A stretch of 55,856 bases of DNA from Streptomyces jeddahensis (GTDB taxonomy: Bacteria; Actinomycetota; Actinomycetes; Streptomycetales; Streptomycetaceae). The position numbers and the translations under genes are program-made. Every line of letters begins with the position of its first letter. Position 1 is the stretch's first letter. Under the pieces are notes generated by a model. That model did no database searches. It saw only the letters and a list, made by a program, of their open reading frames with translations, and had not been told where the DNA came from. Location: contig NZ_LOHS01000095.1 in NCBI RefSeq assembly GCF_001642995.1, positions 1 to 55,856 on the forward strand. Reading direction: 5' to 3'. Below, piece after piece: positions 1 through 8,477 of the stretch.

Positions 1-393
1 GGCTTCCCCTGCCAGTCCTTCTCGTCGCTGTCCCTCGACCCTCCCCTCGTCGCCTTCATGGTGGCCCGTACGTCGACCACGTGGCCGCGCATCGCGCGAG
101 CGGGGGTCTTCTGCGCAAACATCCTGGGGGCCCAGCAGGGCGACCTGTGCCGCGGCTTCGCGGTGAGCGGGGCGGACAAGTTCGCGGGCGTCGCCTACGA
201 CGCGGCACCGGTGTCCGGCTCGCCTCGCCTCGCCGGCGCTCCCGCCTGGGTCGACTGCACGATCCACGCCGTGCACACCGGCGGCGACCACCTGATCGTG
301 GTGGGCCGCGTGGACGCACTGGGCACGGTGGACGACGGCCCGGGGGATCCTCTGCTGTTCCACCGAGGGCGGTTCGGACGGTTGAGCGACTGA
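1..393 (+). CDS. Flavin reductase domain protein, 3' part
   Basis: Open frame entering from the left edge; 130 residues are visible before TGA. The SLSLDPPL segment, the FCANIL stretch and the DKFAGV segment match the FMN-binding flavin reductase (RutF/HpaC-like) family, which supplies reduced flavin to a partner monooxygenase using NAD(P)H. About a quarter of a typical 160-180 residue protein is cut off upstream, so the start codon and any partner oxygenase lie outside the window. The next gene begins 91 bp downstream and is unrelated. The family call is firm; the partner and substrate cannot be read from here. Confidence 0.85.
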   Translation, partial: GFPCQSFSSLSLDPPLVAFMVARTSTTWPRIARAGVFCANILGAQQGDLCRGFAVSGADKFAGVAYDAAPVSGSPRLAGAPAWVDCTIHAVHTGGDHLIVVGRVDALGTVDDGPGDPLLFHRGRFGRLSD

Positions 394-484
394 ATCTCGG
401 ATTCCGCGCATGGCGCTCATCAGTGCGAGTGATTCGTACGATGGGGGCTGTTACGGAGAGTGGTCGACCCTCTACCTTCGAGGC

Positions 485-754
485 ATGAACGAACCTTTGC
501 GGATCGACGTATCCGAAGTCATCGAACCGGACCTGCTCATGCAGTTGGTGGCCGGCCAGGAGACCGTCGAGCTGACGGACCATGGCGAGGTCATCCAAGT
601 GATCGAGCGGCATGACCGCCCGATGACCGCTGAGGAACTCATGGCGTTCTGGGAGTCCGGTGGAGGCATCGACCGGGAGATGCTGGACGAGATCGACGCC
701 ATGTTCTCCGACGACGACGAGTACAACGAGCCGGGAGCCGGGTCCTCGTCATGA
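485..754 (+). CDS. Antitoxin of a VapBC-like pair (Phd/YefM-like)
   Basis: An acidic 89-residue protein directly upstream of a PIN-domain toxin. The N-terminal VELTDHGEVIQVIE segment resembles the DNA-binding strand-turn of Phd/YefM antitoxins, and the C-terminal half (EELMAFWES to FSDDDEYNE) is the acidic, flexible part expected to wrap the toxin. The ATG at 485 is preferred over one at 410 because homology-like sequence begins there. The stop overlaps the toxin start (ATGA, 751-754), so the two are translationally coupled. Antitoxin function is inferred mainly from this arrangement. Such pairs normally autorepress their own promoter, but no operator was recognised. Confidence 0.75.
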   Translation: MNEPLRIDVSEVIEPDLLMQLVAGQETVELTDHGEVIQVIERHDRPMTAEELMAFWESGGGIDREMLDEIDAMFSDDDEYNEPGAGSSS

Positions 755-1149
755 ATACCGGCTACGCACTCGCGGACACATCGGTCTTCGTGGCACGCGA
801 AACAGGCCGCGCCCTCGCCTCACAGCTCCCCCGGAGTGTCTTCGTCTCCTCCATCACACTCGCCGAGCTGTCACTCGGCGTCATCTCGTCACTGGATGCG
901 AAGACCCGCGCAAAGCGGCTAGCCACACTGGGCGTTGCCGCGACCTACCAGATCCTTCCAGCCGACCGCATCGTCGCCTCCGTCTGGTCGCAGATGATGG
1001 CCGAGATAGTCAGGTCCGGCCGCCGTCTGCCCAAGGCCCGCGTCAACGACGCCTGGATCGCCGCCACCGCCCGAGCCAGCAGCATTCCTGTGGTCACACA
1101 GGACGACGGATTCACCGCCTTCCCCGGTGTCGAGGTCATCCGCGTCTGA
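751..1149 (+). CDS. vapC: PIN-domain ribonuclease toxin (VapC family)
   Basis: A 132-residue PIN domain. The four acidic positions of the metal site are visible: D9 in the opening ALADTSVF strand, E39 in ITLAELSLG, D100 in the NDAWIAATA helix, and D118/D119 near the C-terminus. Members of this family cleave tRNA or other structured RNA when the antitoxin is degraded. It overlaps the antitoxin by 4 bp and ends 1 bp before the convergent MFS gene stop. The RNA target is unknown. Confidence 0.88.
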   Translation: MNTGYALADTSVFVARETGRALASQLPRSVFVSSITLAELSLGVISSLDAKTRAKRLATLGVAATYQILPADRIVASVWSQMMAEIVRSGRRLPKARVNDAWIAATARASSIPVVTQDDGFTAFPGVEVIRV

Positions 1150-1150
1150 C

Positions 1151-2608
1151 CTACGCCCCCGCCACCACCGGCACAGCCGTCCGCCCCCTCCGGATCACCA
1201 ACGCCATCAGAGCCGCCGCCGCACACAGCGCCCCCGACGCGTACCAGACCATGTCGTACGAGCCGAAGACATCCCGGGCGACGCCGCCGAGGAAGGCGAT
1301 CAGGGCCGCGCCCACCTGGTGGGAGGCCAGGACCCAGCCGAAGACGATCGCGCTGTCCTCGCCGTAGTGCTCGCGGCACAGGGCAAGCGTCGGCGGGACC
1401 GTGGCGACCCAGTCAAGACCGTAGAAGACGATGAAGAAGATCATCGGCGGGCGCACGGAGGGGCCGCCGAGGGCGAGGAGCATCGGCAGGAAGAGGAGCG
1501 AAATGCCGCGCAGTGCGTAGTAGACGGCCAGCAGGCGGCGCGCCTCGAAGCGGTCCGTGAACCAACCGGAGGCCACCGTGCCGACGACATCGAAGACGCC
1601 GATGACCGCGAGCAACGAAGCCGCCGTCGTGATGGGCATGTGGTCGTCGTGGGCCGCCGGGATGAAGTGGGTCTGGATGAGTCCGTTCGTCGAGGCACCG
1701 CAGATCGCGAAGGTGCCGGCGAGCAGCCAGAACGGTCCGGTCCGAGCCGCGGAGAAGAGGACCTTGACCGCACGCCGAGCGGCGCCCGGGACGGGCGCGG
1801 GCTTCTCCACGAACTCCCGGGATCCGTACGGCTTCAGCCCCACGTCGGCCGGATGGTCACGCAGCAGCAGCCACACGAAGGGCACGACCGCCAGCGCGGC
1901 AAGCGCCACCGTCACCGCTGCGGGACGCCAGTCGTGCTCCTCCACGATCCACGACAGAAGAGGAAGGAAGATCAGCTGGCCAGACGCAGAAGCGGCCGTC
2001 AGGATGCCCGTGACCAGGCCGCGGCGCTCGGTGAACCACCGGTTCGTCACGGTCGCCGCGAACGCCAGCGCCATCGAGCCGGAACCGAGACCGACCAGCA
2101 CACCCCAGCACAACAGCAGCTGCCAGGGAGCCGTCATCCACACGGTCATGCCGGAGCCGAGTGCGATCACGGTCAACGCGACGGCGACGACCCGCCGGAT
2201 ACCGAACCGGTCCATCAGCGCCGCGGCAAACGGCGCGGTGAGGCCGTACAGCGCGAGGTTGACGGACACGGCGAGGCCGATCGTGCCGCGTGACCAGTCG
2301 AACTCCTGGTGCAGCGGGTCGATCAGAAGGCCCGGCAGCGAACGGAAGGCCGCGGCCCCGATGATCGTCACAAACGTGACGGCCGCGACGAACCAGGCTC
2401 GATGGACCACGAGCCTGCGGGTGCGCCGCCGACCGGAGAGGTCGGCCGGGCGCGTCCCGCTGGCCGGGTCGGCCGGGCGCGGCCCGCTGGTCGGGGCGGC
2501 CGGAGGGGTCGGCAGGTCTGAGGTCGGCTCCTGCTGAGTGCCAGGCGCCGTGGTTGTCGGGGTCGCGTCGTTCTGCGTCACGCCCAAGAGCTTCGGGGTT
2601 CCCGCCAC
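1151..2608 (-). CDS. MFS transporter
   Basis: A 485-residue permease with about twelve hydrophobic segments starting near residue 70 (RAWFVAAVTFVTIIGAAAF). The layout fits the major facilitator superfamily, and the DRFGIRR loop between helices 2 and 3 is the family signature. The first 65 residues are Pro/Ala-rich and contain a repeated RPADPASGT-like segment, so translation may begin at the in-frame GTG at 2581 (VTQNDATP). The gene is divergent from the DJ-1/AraC regulator 44 bp away, making it a candidate target of that regulator. The substrate is unknown; the fold resembles carboxylate (OFA/MCT-like) carriers. Confidence 0.85.
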   Translation of the reverse strand: MAGTPKLLGVTQNDATPTTTAPGTQQEPTSDLPTPPAAPTSGPRPADPASGTRPADLSGRRRTRRLVVHRAWFVAAVTFVTIIGAAAFRSLPGLLIDPLHQEFDWSRGTIGLAVSVNLALYGLTAPFAAALMDRFGIRRVVAVALTVIALGSGMTVWMTAPWQLLLCWGVLVGLGSGSMALAFAATVTNRWFTERRGLVTGILTAASASGQLIFLPLLSWIVEEHDWRPAAVTVALAALAVVPFVWLLLRDHPADVGLKPYGSREFVEKPAPVPGAARRAVKVLFSAARTGPFWLLAGTFAICGASTNGLIQTHFIPAAHDDHMPITTAASLLAVIGVFDVVGTVASGWFTDRFEARRLLAVYYALRGISLLFLPMLLALGGPSVRPPMIFFIVFYGLDWVATVPPTLALCREHYGEDSAIVFGWVLASHQVGAALIAFLGGVARDVFGSYDMVWYASGALCAAAALMALVIRRGRTAVPVVAGA

Positions 2609-2640
2609 CGAGATCGAGTGGCCCGAAGGACAGCATTCGC

Positions 2641-2646
2641 TAGGAT
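2641..2646 (+). promoter_or_regulatory. -10 box TAGGAT for a leaderless transcript
   Basis: TAGGAT ends 6 nt before the ATG at 2653, so transcription would start at or next to the start codon. No ribosome binding site precedes the ATG, which agrees with leaderless translation, common in Streptomyces. No clear -35 is visible. Confidence 0.5.
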
Positions 2647-2652
2647 CGGGCC

Positions 2653-3747
2653 ATGGGTACCGGTACCGTGCGCGCGCACCGCAGACACCGCGTCGTCGTC
2701 CTCGCCATGGACGGGCTGCTGCCCTTCGAGCTGGGCATTCCGCAGCGCATCTTCGGCCGCGCCAGGGATGCCGGGGGACGGCGGCTGTACGAGGTCGTGA
2801 CCTGCTCCGTCCGGCCTCCGGGCCCGGTGCGTACGGACGCCGACTTCGCCCTCCTCGTCGAGAACGGACCAGAGGCCCTGGCCACCGCGGACACGCTCGT
2901 CGTGCCCGCCTCCTACGAGCTCGGACCGGTCTACGAGGAGGGCCGGCTCACCGACGAGCTGGCCGCCGCCCTCGCCCACGTCAGGCCCGGTACACGGCTC
3001 ATGGCCATCTGCACGGGCGGATACGTCCTGGCCGCGGCCGGCTGTCTCGACGGCCGGCCCGCGACCACGCACTGGGCCCACGCCGAGCACTTCCAGCGGC
3101 TCTTCCCCCGGATCAAGGTCGACCCTGACGTCCTCTTCGTCGACGACGACGATGTCCTGACCTCCGCCGGGGTCGCCGCCGGAATCGACCTGTGCCTGCA
3201 TGTCGTGCGCCGTGACCACGGCGCCGCGGTGGCCAACGAGGTCGCGCGCCACACCGTCGTACCGCCCCATCGCGACGGCGGGCAGGCGCAGTACATCCAG
3301 CGGCCGGTCCCCGAACCGCAGCTGGCCACCACGGCCGCGGCGCGCGCCTGGGCGCTGGAGCGGCTGCACGAGCCGATCCAGCTGCGCGACATGGCCGAGC
3401 AGGAGTCGATGTCGGTACGCACCTTCACGCGCCGGTTCCGCGAGGAGGCCGGGGTCAGCCCGGGCCAGTGGCTGACGCAGCAGCGCGTGCAACGGGCCCG
3501 GCAACTGCTGGAGTCCAGCGACCTCTCGATCGACCAGGTGGCCCGGGACGCCGGTTTCGGCACCGCGCAGTCGATGCGTCAGCACCTCCAGGCCGCGCTC
3601 GGCGTGACGCCCACCGCCTACCGGCGCACCTTCCGCTCCGCCGGACCGCCCACCGAACCGCCAGCCAACCGGGCCGCCGAACCGCCAGCCGACCGGGCCA
3701 CCCGGCCGATCACAGACAGGGCCACCCAGCCGGTAGCCACCAGATGA
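2653..3747 (+). CDS. GlxA-family transcriptional regulator (DJ-1/PfpI + AraC HTH)
   Basis: 364 residues. Residues 10-185 form a DJ-1/PfpI-like amidotransferase fold with the nucleophile-elbow Cys in LMAICTGGYVL. Residues about 225-335 hold two AraC-type helix-turn-helix motifs (QLRDMAEQESMSVRTFTRRF and IDQVARDAGFGTAQSMRQHL, ending VTPTAYRRTF). Such proteins are activators or repressors that sense small amides or amines, usually controlling an adjacent transporter or enzyme. The divergent MFS gene is the obvious candidate target. The last 30 residues (EPPANRAAEPPADRATRP) are a low-complexity tail coded by direct DNA repeats that run on into the 30-bp tandem repeat at the stop codon. Confidence 0.88.
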   Translation: MGTGTVRAHRRHRVVVLAMDGLLPFELGIPQRIFGRARDAGGRRLYEVVTCSVRPPGPVRTDADFALLVENGPEALATADTLVVPASYELGPVYEEGRLTDELAAALAHVRPGTRLMAICTGGYVLAAAGCLDGRPATTHWAHAEHFQRLFPRIKVDPDVLFVDDDDVLTSAGVAAGIDLCLHVVRRDHGAAVANEVARHTVVPPHRDGGQAQYIQRPVPEPQLATTAAARAWALERLHEPIQLRDMAEQESMSVRTFTRRFREEAGVSPGQWLTQQRVQRARQLLESSDLSIDQVARDAGFGTAQSMRQHLQAALGVTPTAYRRTFRSAGPPTEPPANRAAEPPADRATRPITDRATQPVATR

Positions 3748-3811
3748 GGTCCGGAGCCGCTTCATGCGGCTAGATGTAGTCCGGAGCCGCTTCATGCGGC
3801 CCGGAGCCGCT
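3742..3811 (+). repeat. 30-bp tandem repeat with hairpins between convergent genes
   Basis: Two 30-bp copies (3742-3771 and 3772-3801) and a partial third (to 3811) lie across the stop of the DJ-1/AraC regulator and the stop of the convergent alcohol dehydrogenase. Each copy contains GCCGC-TTCAT-GCGGC, a perfect 5-bp stem, so the array may act as a bidirectional terminator. It looks like recent slippage because the copies are nearly identical. Confidence 0.75.
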
Positions 3812-4860
3812 CAAAACGTCAGTACCGCCCGCGCCACGCGCCCGTCCCGGGCGTCCTCGACCGCCTTCGCGAAGTCCTCCACCGGATACGTCGTGGTCAC
3901 CAGCTCGTCCAGGAGCAGCCGGCCGTCCCGGTACAGGTCCGCGTACAGGGCGATGTCCCGCTGCGGGCGCGACGATCCGTAGCGGCAGCCGAGGATCGAC
4001 TTGTCCAGGTACATCGACGAGACGAGGAACGATGCCTCGGCGGTCGCGGGCGGGACGCCGAGCAGGATGGCCTGGCCGTGCCGGTCGAGCATGTCGATCG
4101 CCTGCCGGATCAGCTCCACGCGCCCCACGCACTCGAACGCATGGTCCGCACCGCGCGGCAGTACGTCCTTGACGCCCTCCGTCGAGGTGAGGAAGTGCGT
4201 GGCGCCGAACTGCCGGGCCACCGTCTCCTTCTCCGGGTTCGCGTCCACCGCGACGATCGTGAGGGCGCCCGCGATGCGCGCGCCCTGGATGACGTTCAGG
4301 CCGATGCCGCCGGTGCCGATGACGAGCACGCTGTCGCCGCGGTCGACGCGCGCGCGGTTGAGGACGGCTCCCACGCCCGTCAGCACGCCGCACCCGATCA
4401 GCGCCGCCGACGTGAGGGGAATGCCGGACGGGATCCGCACGGCCTGCACCGCCTTCACGACCGTCCGCTCGGCGAAGGCCGAGTTGGACGCGAACTGGTA
4501 CAGCGGCCGTCCGTCCCGTGCGAACGGCTGCTGCGGCATGCCGATCGCCTTCCGGCACATCGTGGGCCGCCCGCGGTCGCACTCCGCGCACGCCCCGCAG
4601 TTGGCGAGCGTCGATAGCGCCACATGATCCCCAGGCTGGACATGGGTGACGCCCACACCCACGGCCTCGACCACACCCGCGCCCTCATGTCCGAGCACCA
4701 CAGGTACGGGGAAGGGTATGGTCCCGTCCACCACTGAGAGATCGCTGTGGCAGAGCCCGGCCGCGGAGACGCGGACCAGCACCTCGCCCGGCCCGGGTTC
4801 CCGTATCTCCAGGTCGTCGACGACCTGGGCCTGTTTCCCGTCGAAGATCACGCCTCGCAT
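3811..4860 (-). CDS. Zinc-dependent alcohol dehydrogenase (MDR family)
   Basis: 349 residues with the complete medium-chain dehydrogenase signature: catalytic zinc ligands C37 and H58-E59 (GHEGAGVVEAVG), four structural zinc cysteines C88, C91, C94 and C102, and the nucleotide motif GTGGIGLNVIQGA. It should oxidise an alcohol or reduce an aldehyde/ketone with NAD(P), NDMA-type enzymes being relatives. The ATG is preceded by GAGGAG. It is the last gene of a minus-strand unit SDR-ACAD-ADH and lies 33 bp after the acyl-CoA dehydrogenase, so it probably handles an alcohol intermediate or side chain in that pathway. Confidence 0.9.
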   Translation of the reverse strand: MRGVIFDGKQAQVVDDLEIREPGPGEVLVRVSAAGLCHSDLSVVDGTIPFPVPVVLGHEGAGVVEAVGVGVTHVQPGDHVALSTLANCGACAECDRGRPTMCRKAIGMPQQPFARDGRPLYQFASNSAFAERTVVKAVQAVRIPSGIPLTSAALIGCGVLTGVGAVLNRARVDRGDSVLVIGTGGIGLNVIQGARIAGALTIVAVDANPEKETVARQFGATHFLTSTEGVKDVLPRGADHAFECVGRVELIRQAIDMLDRHGQAILLGVPPATAEASFLVSSMYLDKSILGCRYGSSRPQRDIALYADLYRDGRLLLDELVTTTYPVEDFAKAVEDARDGRVARAVLTF

Positions 4861-4893
4861 CGCGGACTCCTCACGTGCTCACGTCGGGACCGG

Positions 4894-6114
4894 TCACCAC
4901 GGCTCCCTGGGTAGGCCGAGCACCCGCTCGGCGATGATGTTGCGCTGGATCTCGTCCGAGCCGCCGTAGATCGTGTCGGCGCGACTGAAGAGGAACAGGC
5001 GTTGCAGGGCGTCGAGTTCGTACGGTGCGTCCGGCGACCAGTCCGCCGGGCCCACGGCGGCAGCGGCGCCCCGCACCTGCATCGCCAGCTCGCCGAGCCG
5101 CTGGTGCCAGCCGCCCCACAGCAGCTTGGCGACGCTCGGCGCCCCGGCGTCGGAACCCGCCCCGGACTCGGGACTCCCCAGCGTGCGAAGGGCGTTCCAG
5201 CGCATCGTCCGCAGCTCGGCCCACTGCCGTACGAGGCGGTCACGGAGCACGGGGTCGGCCGCCGTACCGGAGGCGACGGCGAGCCGGACGACGCGCCCCA
5301 GCTCCTCCGCGAACCCGATCTGCTGGGCCAGCGTCGACACACCGCGCTCGAAACCGAGCAGCCCCATGGCGACGCGCCACCCGTTGCCCTCGCCCTCGAC
5401 GACGTGCCCGGCCTCCGCCACCGCCCCGTCGAAGAAGACCTCGTTGAACTCGCTCGTGCCCGTCATCTGCCGGATCGGCCGGACCTCGATACGGCCCGGC
5501 TGATCCATCGGCACCAGAAGGAACGACAGTCCGTGGTGGCGGCGCGCCGTCGGGTCCGTCCGCGCGAGGACGAAGCACCAGTCCGCCTCGTGCGCGAACG
5601 AGGTCCAGATCTTCTGGCCGGTGATGCGGTACGTGGCCGGGCCGGCGCCGCCCGTGTCACGCACCGCCGTCGTGCGCACCCCCGCGAGGTCCGATCCCGC
5701 GCCCGGCTCGCTGTAGCCCTGGCACCACAGTTCCTCGCCGCGGGCGATGGGCGGCAGGAAGCGCTGCTTCTGCTCCTCGGTGCCGTGGGCCAGAAGGGTC
5801 GGGGCCAGGAGGTTCTCGCCGATGTGGCCGTAGCGGGCTGGGGCTCGGGCCCGGGCGTATTCCTCTGCCCAGACGACCTGCTGGGTGAGGGTTGCGCGTC
5901 GGTTGCCGTAGCCCTCGGCGTCCCAGCCAAGGCCTATCCAGCCGGCCGCGCCGAGTTCTCTCTCCCACGCTCTGCGGGCGTGGGTGTTCTCGTGCTCGCT
6001 GCCCGGGCCCCCGCTGCCTGCTGCTTCGGCGTACTCCTCGGTGAGGTGTTCGCCGAGCCATGCCCGGGCCTCGGCCCGGAAGGCCTCGTCCTCCGGACCG
6101 AACCGGAAGTCCAC
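4894..6114 (-). CDS. Acyl-CoA dehydrogenase
   Basis: 406 residues with the three ACAD domains: N-terminal helical (1-120), middle beta with WCQGYSEPGAGSDLAG and KIWTSFAHEADW (about 125-240), and C-terminal helical ending IYGGSDEIQRNIIAERVLG. It introduces an alpha,beta double bond into an acyl-CoA using FAD. The position that is the catalytic Glu in medium-chain enzymes (YEGT) is Gly here, as in several actinobacterial steroid-type ACADs, so the base must come from elsewhere. It sits 12 bp after the SDR gene and 33 bp before the ADH gene in one operon. Confidence 0.9.
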   Translation of the reverse strand: MDFRFGPEDEAFRAEARAWLGEHLTEEYAEAAGSGGPGSEHENTHARRAWERELGAAGWIGLGWDAEGYGNRRATLTQQVVWAEEYARARAPARYGHIGENLLAPTLLAHGTEEQKQRFLPPIARGEELWCQGYSEPGAGSDLAGVRTTAVRDTGGAGPATYRITGQKIWTSFAHEADWCFVLARTDPTARRHHGLSFLLVPMDQPGRIEVRPIRQMTGTSEFNEVFFDGAVAEAGHVVEGEGNGWRVAMGLLGFERGVSTLAQQIGFAEELGRVVRLAVASGTAADPVLRDRLVRQWAELRTMRWNALRTLGSPESGAGSDAGAPSVAKLLWGGWHQRLGELAMQVRGAAAAVGPADWSPDAPYELDALQRLFLFSRADTIYGGSDEIQRNIIAERVLGLPREPW

Positions 6115-6126
6115 GCCACCAACCCC

Positions 6127-7038
6127 CTACGTGTTCGGTCGTTCCTTCGCGGCCGCCGCCCTCGCCATCTCTTCCAGGCGCGCCAGCATCGGCATCGGGT
6201 CCGTGCCGACCGTGCCCGGCAGGAAGTCGGCGATCTTCTCCGGGTTCCAGGAGCCGTCCGCGTAGCCCGCCCGCAGTTCCCGGGGCTGGGCCCACACCGC
6301 GATCTTGGGGCCGGCGATCGTGTACACCTGGCCGGTGATGTTCTCGGCCCTGGCGCGGTCGCTGAGCAGGTAGACGACGAGGGCCGCCACGTCCTCGGGC
6401 TCGCCGATCTCCTTGAGCTCCATGGGGACGTTCGCGGACATCCGCGTACGGGCCACGGGGGCCACCGCGTTCGCCGTCACGCCGTATTTGTGCAGGCCGA
6501 GCGCAGCGCTGCGGACGAGCGAGATGATGCCGCCCTTGGCCGCGGAGTAGTTGGCCTGGGACACCGAGCCCTGATGGTTTCCGCTGGTGAAGCCGATGAG
6601 CGCCCCGGAGCCCTGCCTGCGCATGACCGCCGACGCGGCGCGGAAGACCGTGAAGGTGCCCTTGAGGTGGGTGGCCACCACGGGATCCCACTCCTCCTCG
6701 GACATGTTGAAGAGCATCCGTTCGCGCAGGATGCCCGCCACGCACACGACGCCGTCGATCCGCCCGTACTCCGCCAGCGCCACGTCGACGAGCCGCTGCC
6801 CGCCCGCCATCGTGGAGATGTCGTCGGCGACCGCGACCGCCTCTCCGCCCGCGGACTCGATCTCCTTGACCACCGCGTCGGCTATCTCGCTGGTCGGTTC
6901 GGCGCCGTCGACCGAGACGCCGTAGTCGTTGACGACGACCTTGGCGCCCTCCGCGGCCGCGGCGAGGGCGACCGCCCGGCCGATACCGCGCCCGGCGCCC
7001 GTCACGGCGACGACCTTGCCTGCCAAGAACTTCCCCAC
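6127..7038 (-). CDS. SDR-family oxidoreductase, likely 3-hydroxyacyl-CoA dehydrogenase type
   Basis: 303 residues with the Rossmann motif VTGAGRGIGRAVA near the N-terminus and the catalytic S-Y-K arrangement in FTSGNHQGSVSQANYSAAKGG. The N-terminal half matches classical SDRs. A C-terminal extension of about 50 residues is typical of actinobacterial dehydrogenases of steroid and branched acyl-CoA catabolism. GTG start with GGGGA upstream. It is the first gene of the SDR-ACAD-ADH operon, and its leader contains one of the 17-bp palindromes (7060-7076). The exact substrate is unknown. Confidence 0.88.
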   Translation of the reverse strand: MGKFLAGKVVAVTGAGRGIGRAVALAAAAEGAKVVVNDYGVSVDGAEPTSEIADAVVKEIESAGGEAVAVADDISTMAGGQRLVDVALAEYGRIDGVVCVAGILRERMLFNMSEEEWDPVVATHLKGTFTVFRAASAVMRRQGSGALIGFTSGNHQGSVSQANYSAAKGGIISLVRSAALGLHKYGVTANAVAPVARTRMSANVPMELKEIGEPEDVAALVVYLLSDRARAENITGQVYTIAGPKIAVWAQPRELRAGYADGSWNPEKIADFLPGTVGTDPMPMLARLEEMARAAAAKERPNT

Positions 7039-7059
7039 GCCCGTCCCCTTCCCGAGGTT

Positions 7060-7076
7060 TCTGACGGACCGTTAGA
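7060..7076. promoter_or_regulatory. 17-bp palindromic operator, copy 1
   Basis: TCTGACGGACCGTTAGA: the half-sites TCTGACG and CGTTAGA are inverted around 3 bp with one mismatch. It lies 22 bp upstream of the SDR start in the SDR/cyclase divergent region. It matches the palindrome at 12726-12742 at 13 of 17 positions, and in both half-sites except one base. Size and symmetry suit a TetR-family dimer. Confidence 0.7.
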
Positions 7077-7081
7077 TTTAG

Positions 7082-7110
7082 TTGCGAGCCGATTCTACGA
7101 CCCGTCAGAT
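7082..7110 (+). promoter_or_regulatory. Cyclase promoter overlapped by palindromic operator, copy 2
   Basis: The spacing TTGCGA (7082-7087), 17 bp, TCAGAT (7105-7110) is a plausible sigma-HrdB promoter for the cyclase at 7140. The second operator-like site TTCTACGACCCGTCAGA (7093-7109) has one perfect half (CGTCAGA) and covers the spacer and -10 box, so a bound repressor would block polymerase. Its centre is 33 bp, three helical turns, from copy 1. Confidence 0.55.
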
Positions 7111-7139
7111 ACCTGGAGACAAGCCCCGGGGAGGGACCG

Positions 7140-8075
7140 ATGTCACTGCCGACGCTGGGTCCGGAGTTTCACGACATCGCCAAGCGCGTCAACAACTGGG
7201 GCCGCTGGGGCGCCGACGACGAGATCGGCACGCTGAACCTGATCACCGACGCGGTCGTACGCGAGGCTGCCGCGACCGTCCGGACGGGCCGCCGGGTGCC
7301 CCTCGCGCTGCCCCTGAAGCAGGACGGCGTACAGACCGGCATGATCCCGGGCCGGGTCAACCCCCTGCACGCCATGGTGCAGATCAACCAGGAGATCTTC
7401 GGCCCCGGCACGGTCGCCTGCAGCGACGACGCCGTGACGATGGGCCTGCAGGCGGCGACCCACTGGGATGCCCTCACCCATGTCTCGCATTCAGGGAAGA
7501 TCTACAACGGCCGCCCGGCGAGCACCATCACACCGCACGGCGGAGCCGAGTTCAGCGGCATCGACAAGCCACGGCACATCGTCTCCCGCGGCGTCCTGCT
7601 GGACGTGGCCCGCGCACGCGGCACGGACCGGCTCGACGGCGGCCACGCCGTGACCCCCGAGGACCTGGAGGCCGCCGAGGACCTCGCGGGCACGACCGTA
7701 CGGGCAGGCGACATCGTCCTCGTACGCACCGGGCAGATCCAGACATATCTGGCAGGGGACAAGCACGGATACGGGTTTCCGTCCCCCGGGCTCTCCGTGC
7801 GGACGCCCGAGTGGTTCCACGCACGCGATGTGGCGGCGGTGGCGAACGACACGCTGACCTTCGAGATCTTCCCGCCCGAGATCGAGAACCTGTGGCTGCC
7901 GGTGCACGCCCTGGACCTGGTCGAGATGGGGATGCTGCAGGGCCAGAACTGGAATCTGGAGGAGTTGTCCGAGGCCTGCGCGGACGAAGGGCGTTACGCC
8001 TTCCTGCTGTCCGCGATGCCGGAGCCGTTCGTGGGCGGGACGGGGACTCCGGTGGCGCCGGTCGCGATCCTGTAG
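7140..8075 (+). CDS. Cyclase-family metal-dependent hydrolase
   Basis: 311 residues of the cyclase/kynurenine-formamidase-like family. The metal-binding signature is seen in ATHWDALTHVSHSGKIYNG (H-x-D-x3-H), and VRAGDIVLVRTG is a second typical segment. Members hydrolyse amides, lactones or cyclic ketones. GGGGAGGG precedes the ATG at good spacing. It is divergent from SDR-ACAD-ADH and shares their operators, so it probably opens a ring or lactone in the same pathway. The specific reaction is inference. Confidence 0.85.
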   Translation: MSLPTLGPEFHDIAKRVNNWGRWGADDEIGTLNLITDAVVREAAATVRTGRRVPLALPLKQDGVQTGMIPGRVNPLHAMVQINQEIFGPGTVACSDDAVTMGLQAATHWDALTHVSHSGKIYNGRPASTITPHGGAEFSGIDKPRHIVSRGVLLDVARARGTDRLDGGHAVTPEDLEAAEDLAGTTVRAGDIVLVRTGQIQTYLAGDKHGYGFPSPGLSVRTPEWFHARDVAAVANDTLTFEIFPPEIENLWLPVHALDLVEMGMLQGQNWNLEELSEACADEGRYAFLLSAMPEPFVGGTGTPVAPVAIL

Positions 8076-8477
8076 GCCACGACGTACGTGGAGTGGCGGC
8101 GCGCCGCACCCGCCCCGAGCACGGAACCGCGCACCGCCATCCAACTCCGGCGTATCGGCACCGCACCTCCTGTGCCCCCGCAAGGTGCCGACGCCACGCC
8201 GCGATCCGCACTCGCCGAGGACCCCCGTGATGGACGCCCTCGGCGTCCCCTCGCCGCGAATCGCTGACCACAAGGGTGATGAATCGGACACCTCACGTCA
8301 ACACCCGGTTGGGTGTTATGTGATGTATGCCTAATTTATGGCGGCGCGTACGGGAGCACACGAGGGCGCGATCTCGCGCGCACTTCAGCTCGACGATCAA
8401 GCTCGTTCAGCTCGAGGATCAAGCTCCGGCACTGCACGCCGCCCGCTCAACGACCCGTGCAGCACGGCCGCTTACGC
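8076..8477. other. Non-coding stretch between cyclase and HATPase gene
   Basis: No convincing gene. It holds a perfect 7-bp inverted repeat AACACCC-GGTT-GGGTGTT (8300-8317) and a 21-bp direct repeat with one mismatch (8384-8404 and 8406-8426). Open frames here overlap the HATPase gene in the opposite strand and show no family features. The hairpin may terminate either convergent transcript. Confidence 0.5.

Noticed and set aside
5002..7236. 744-codon plus-strand frame
   Set aside because: It is antisense to the ACAD and SDR genes, both of which have full family motifs; the frame is a by-product of GC bias.
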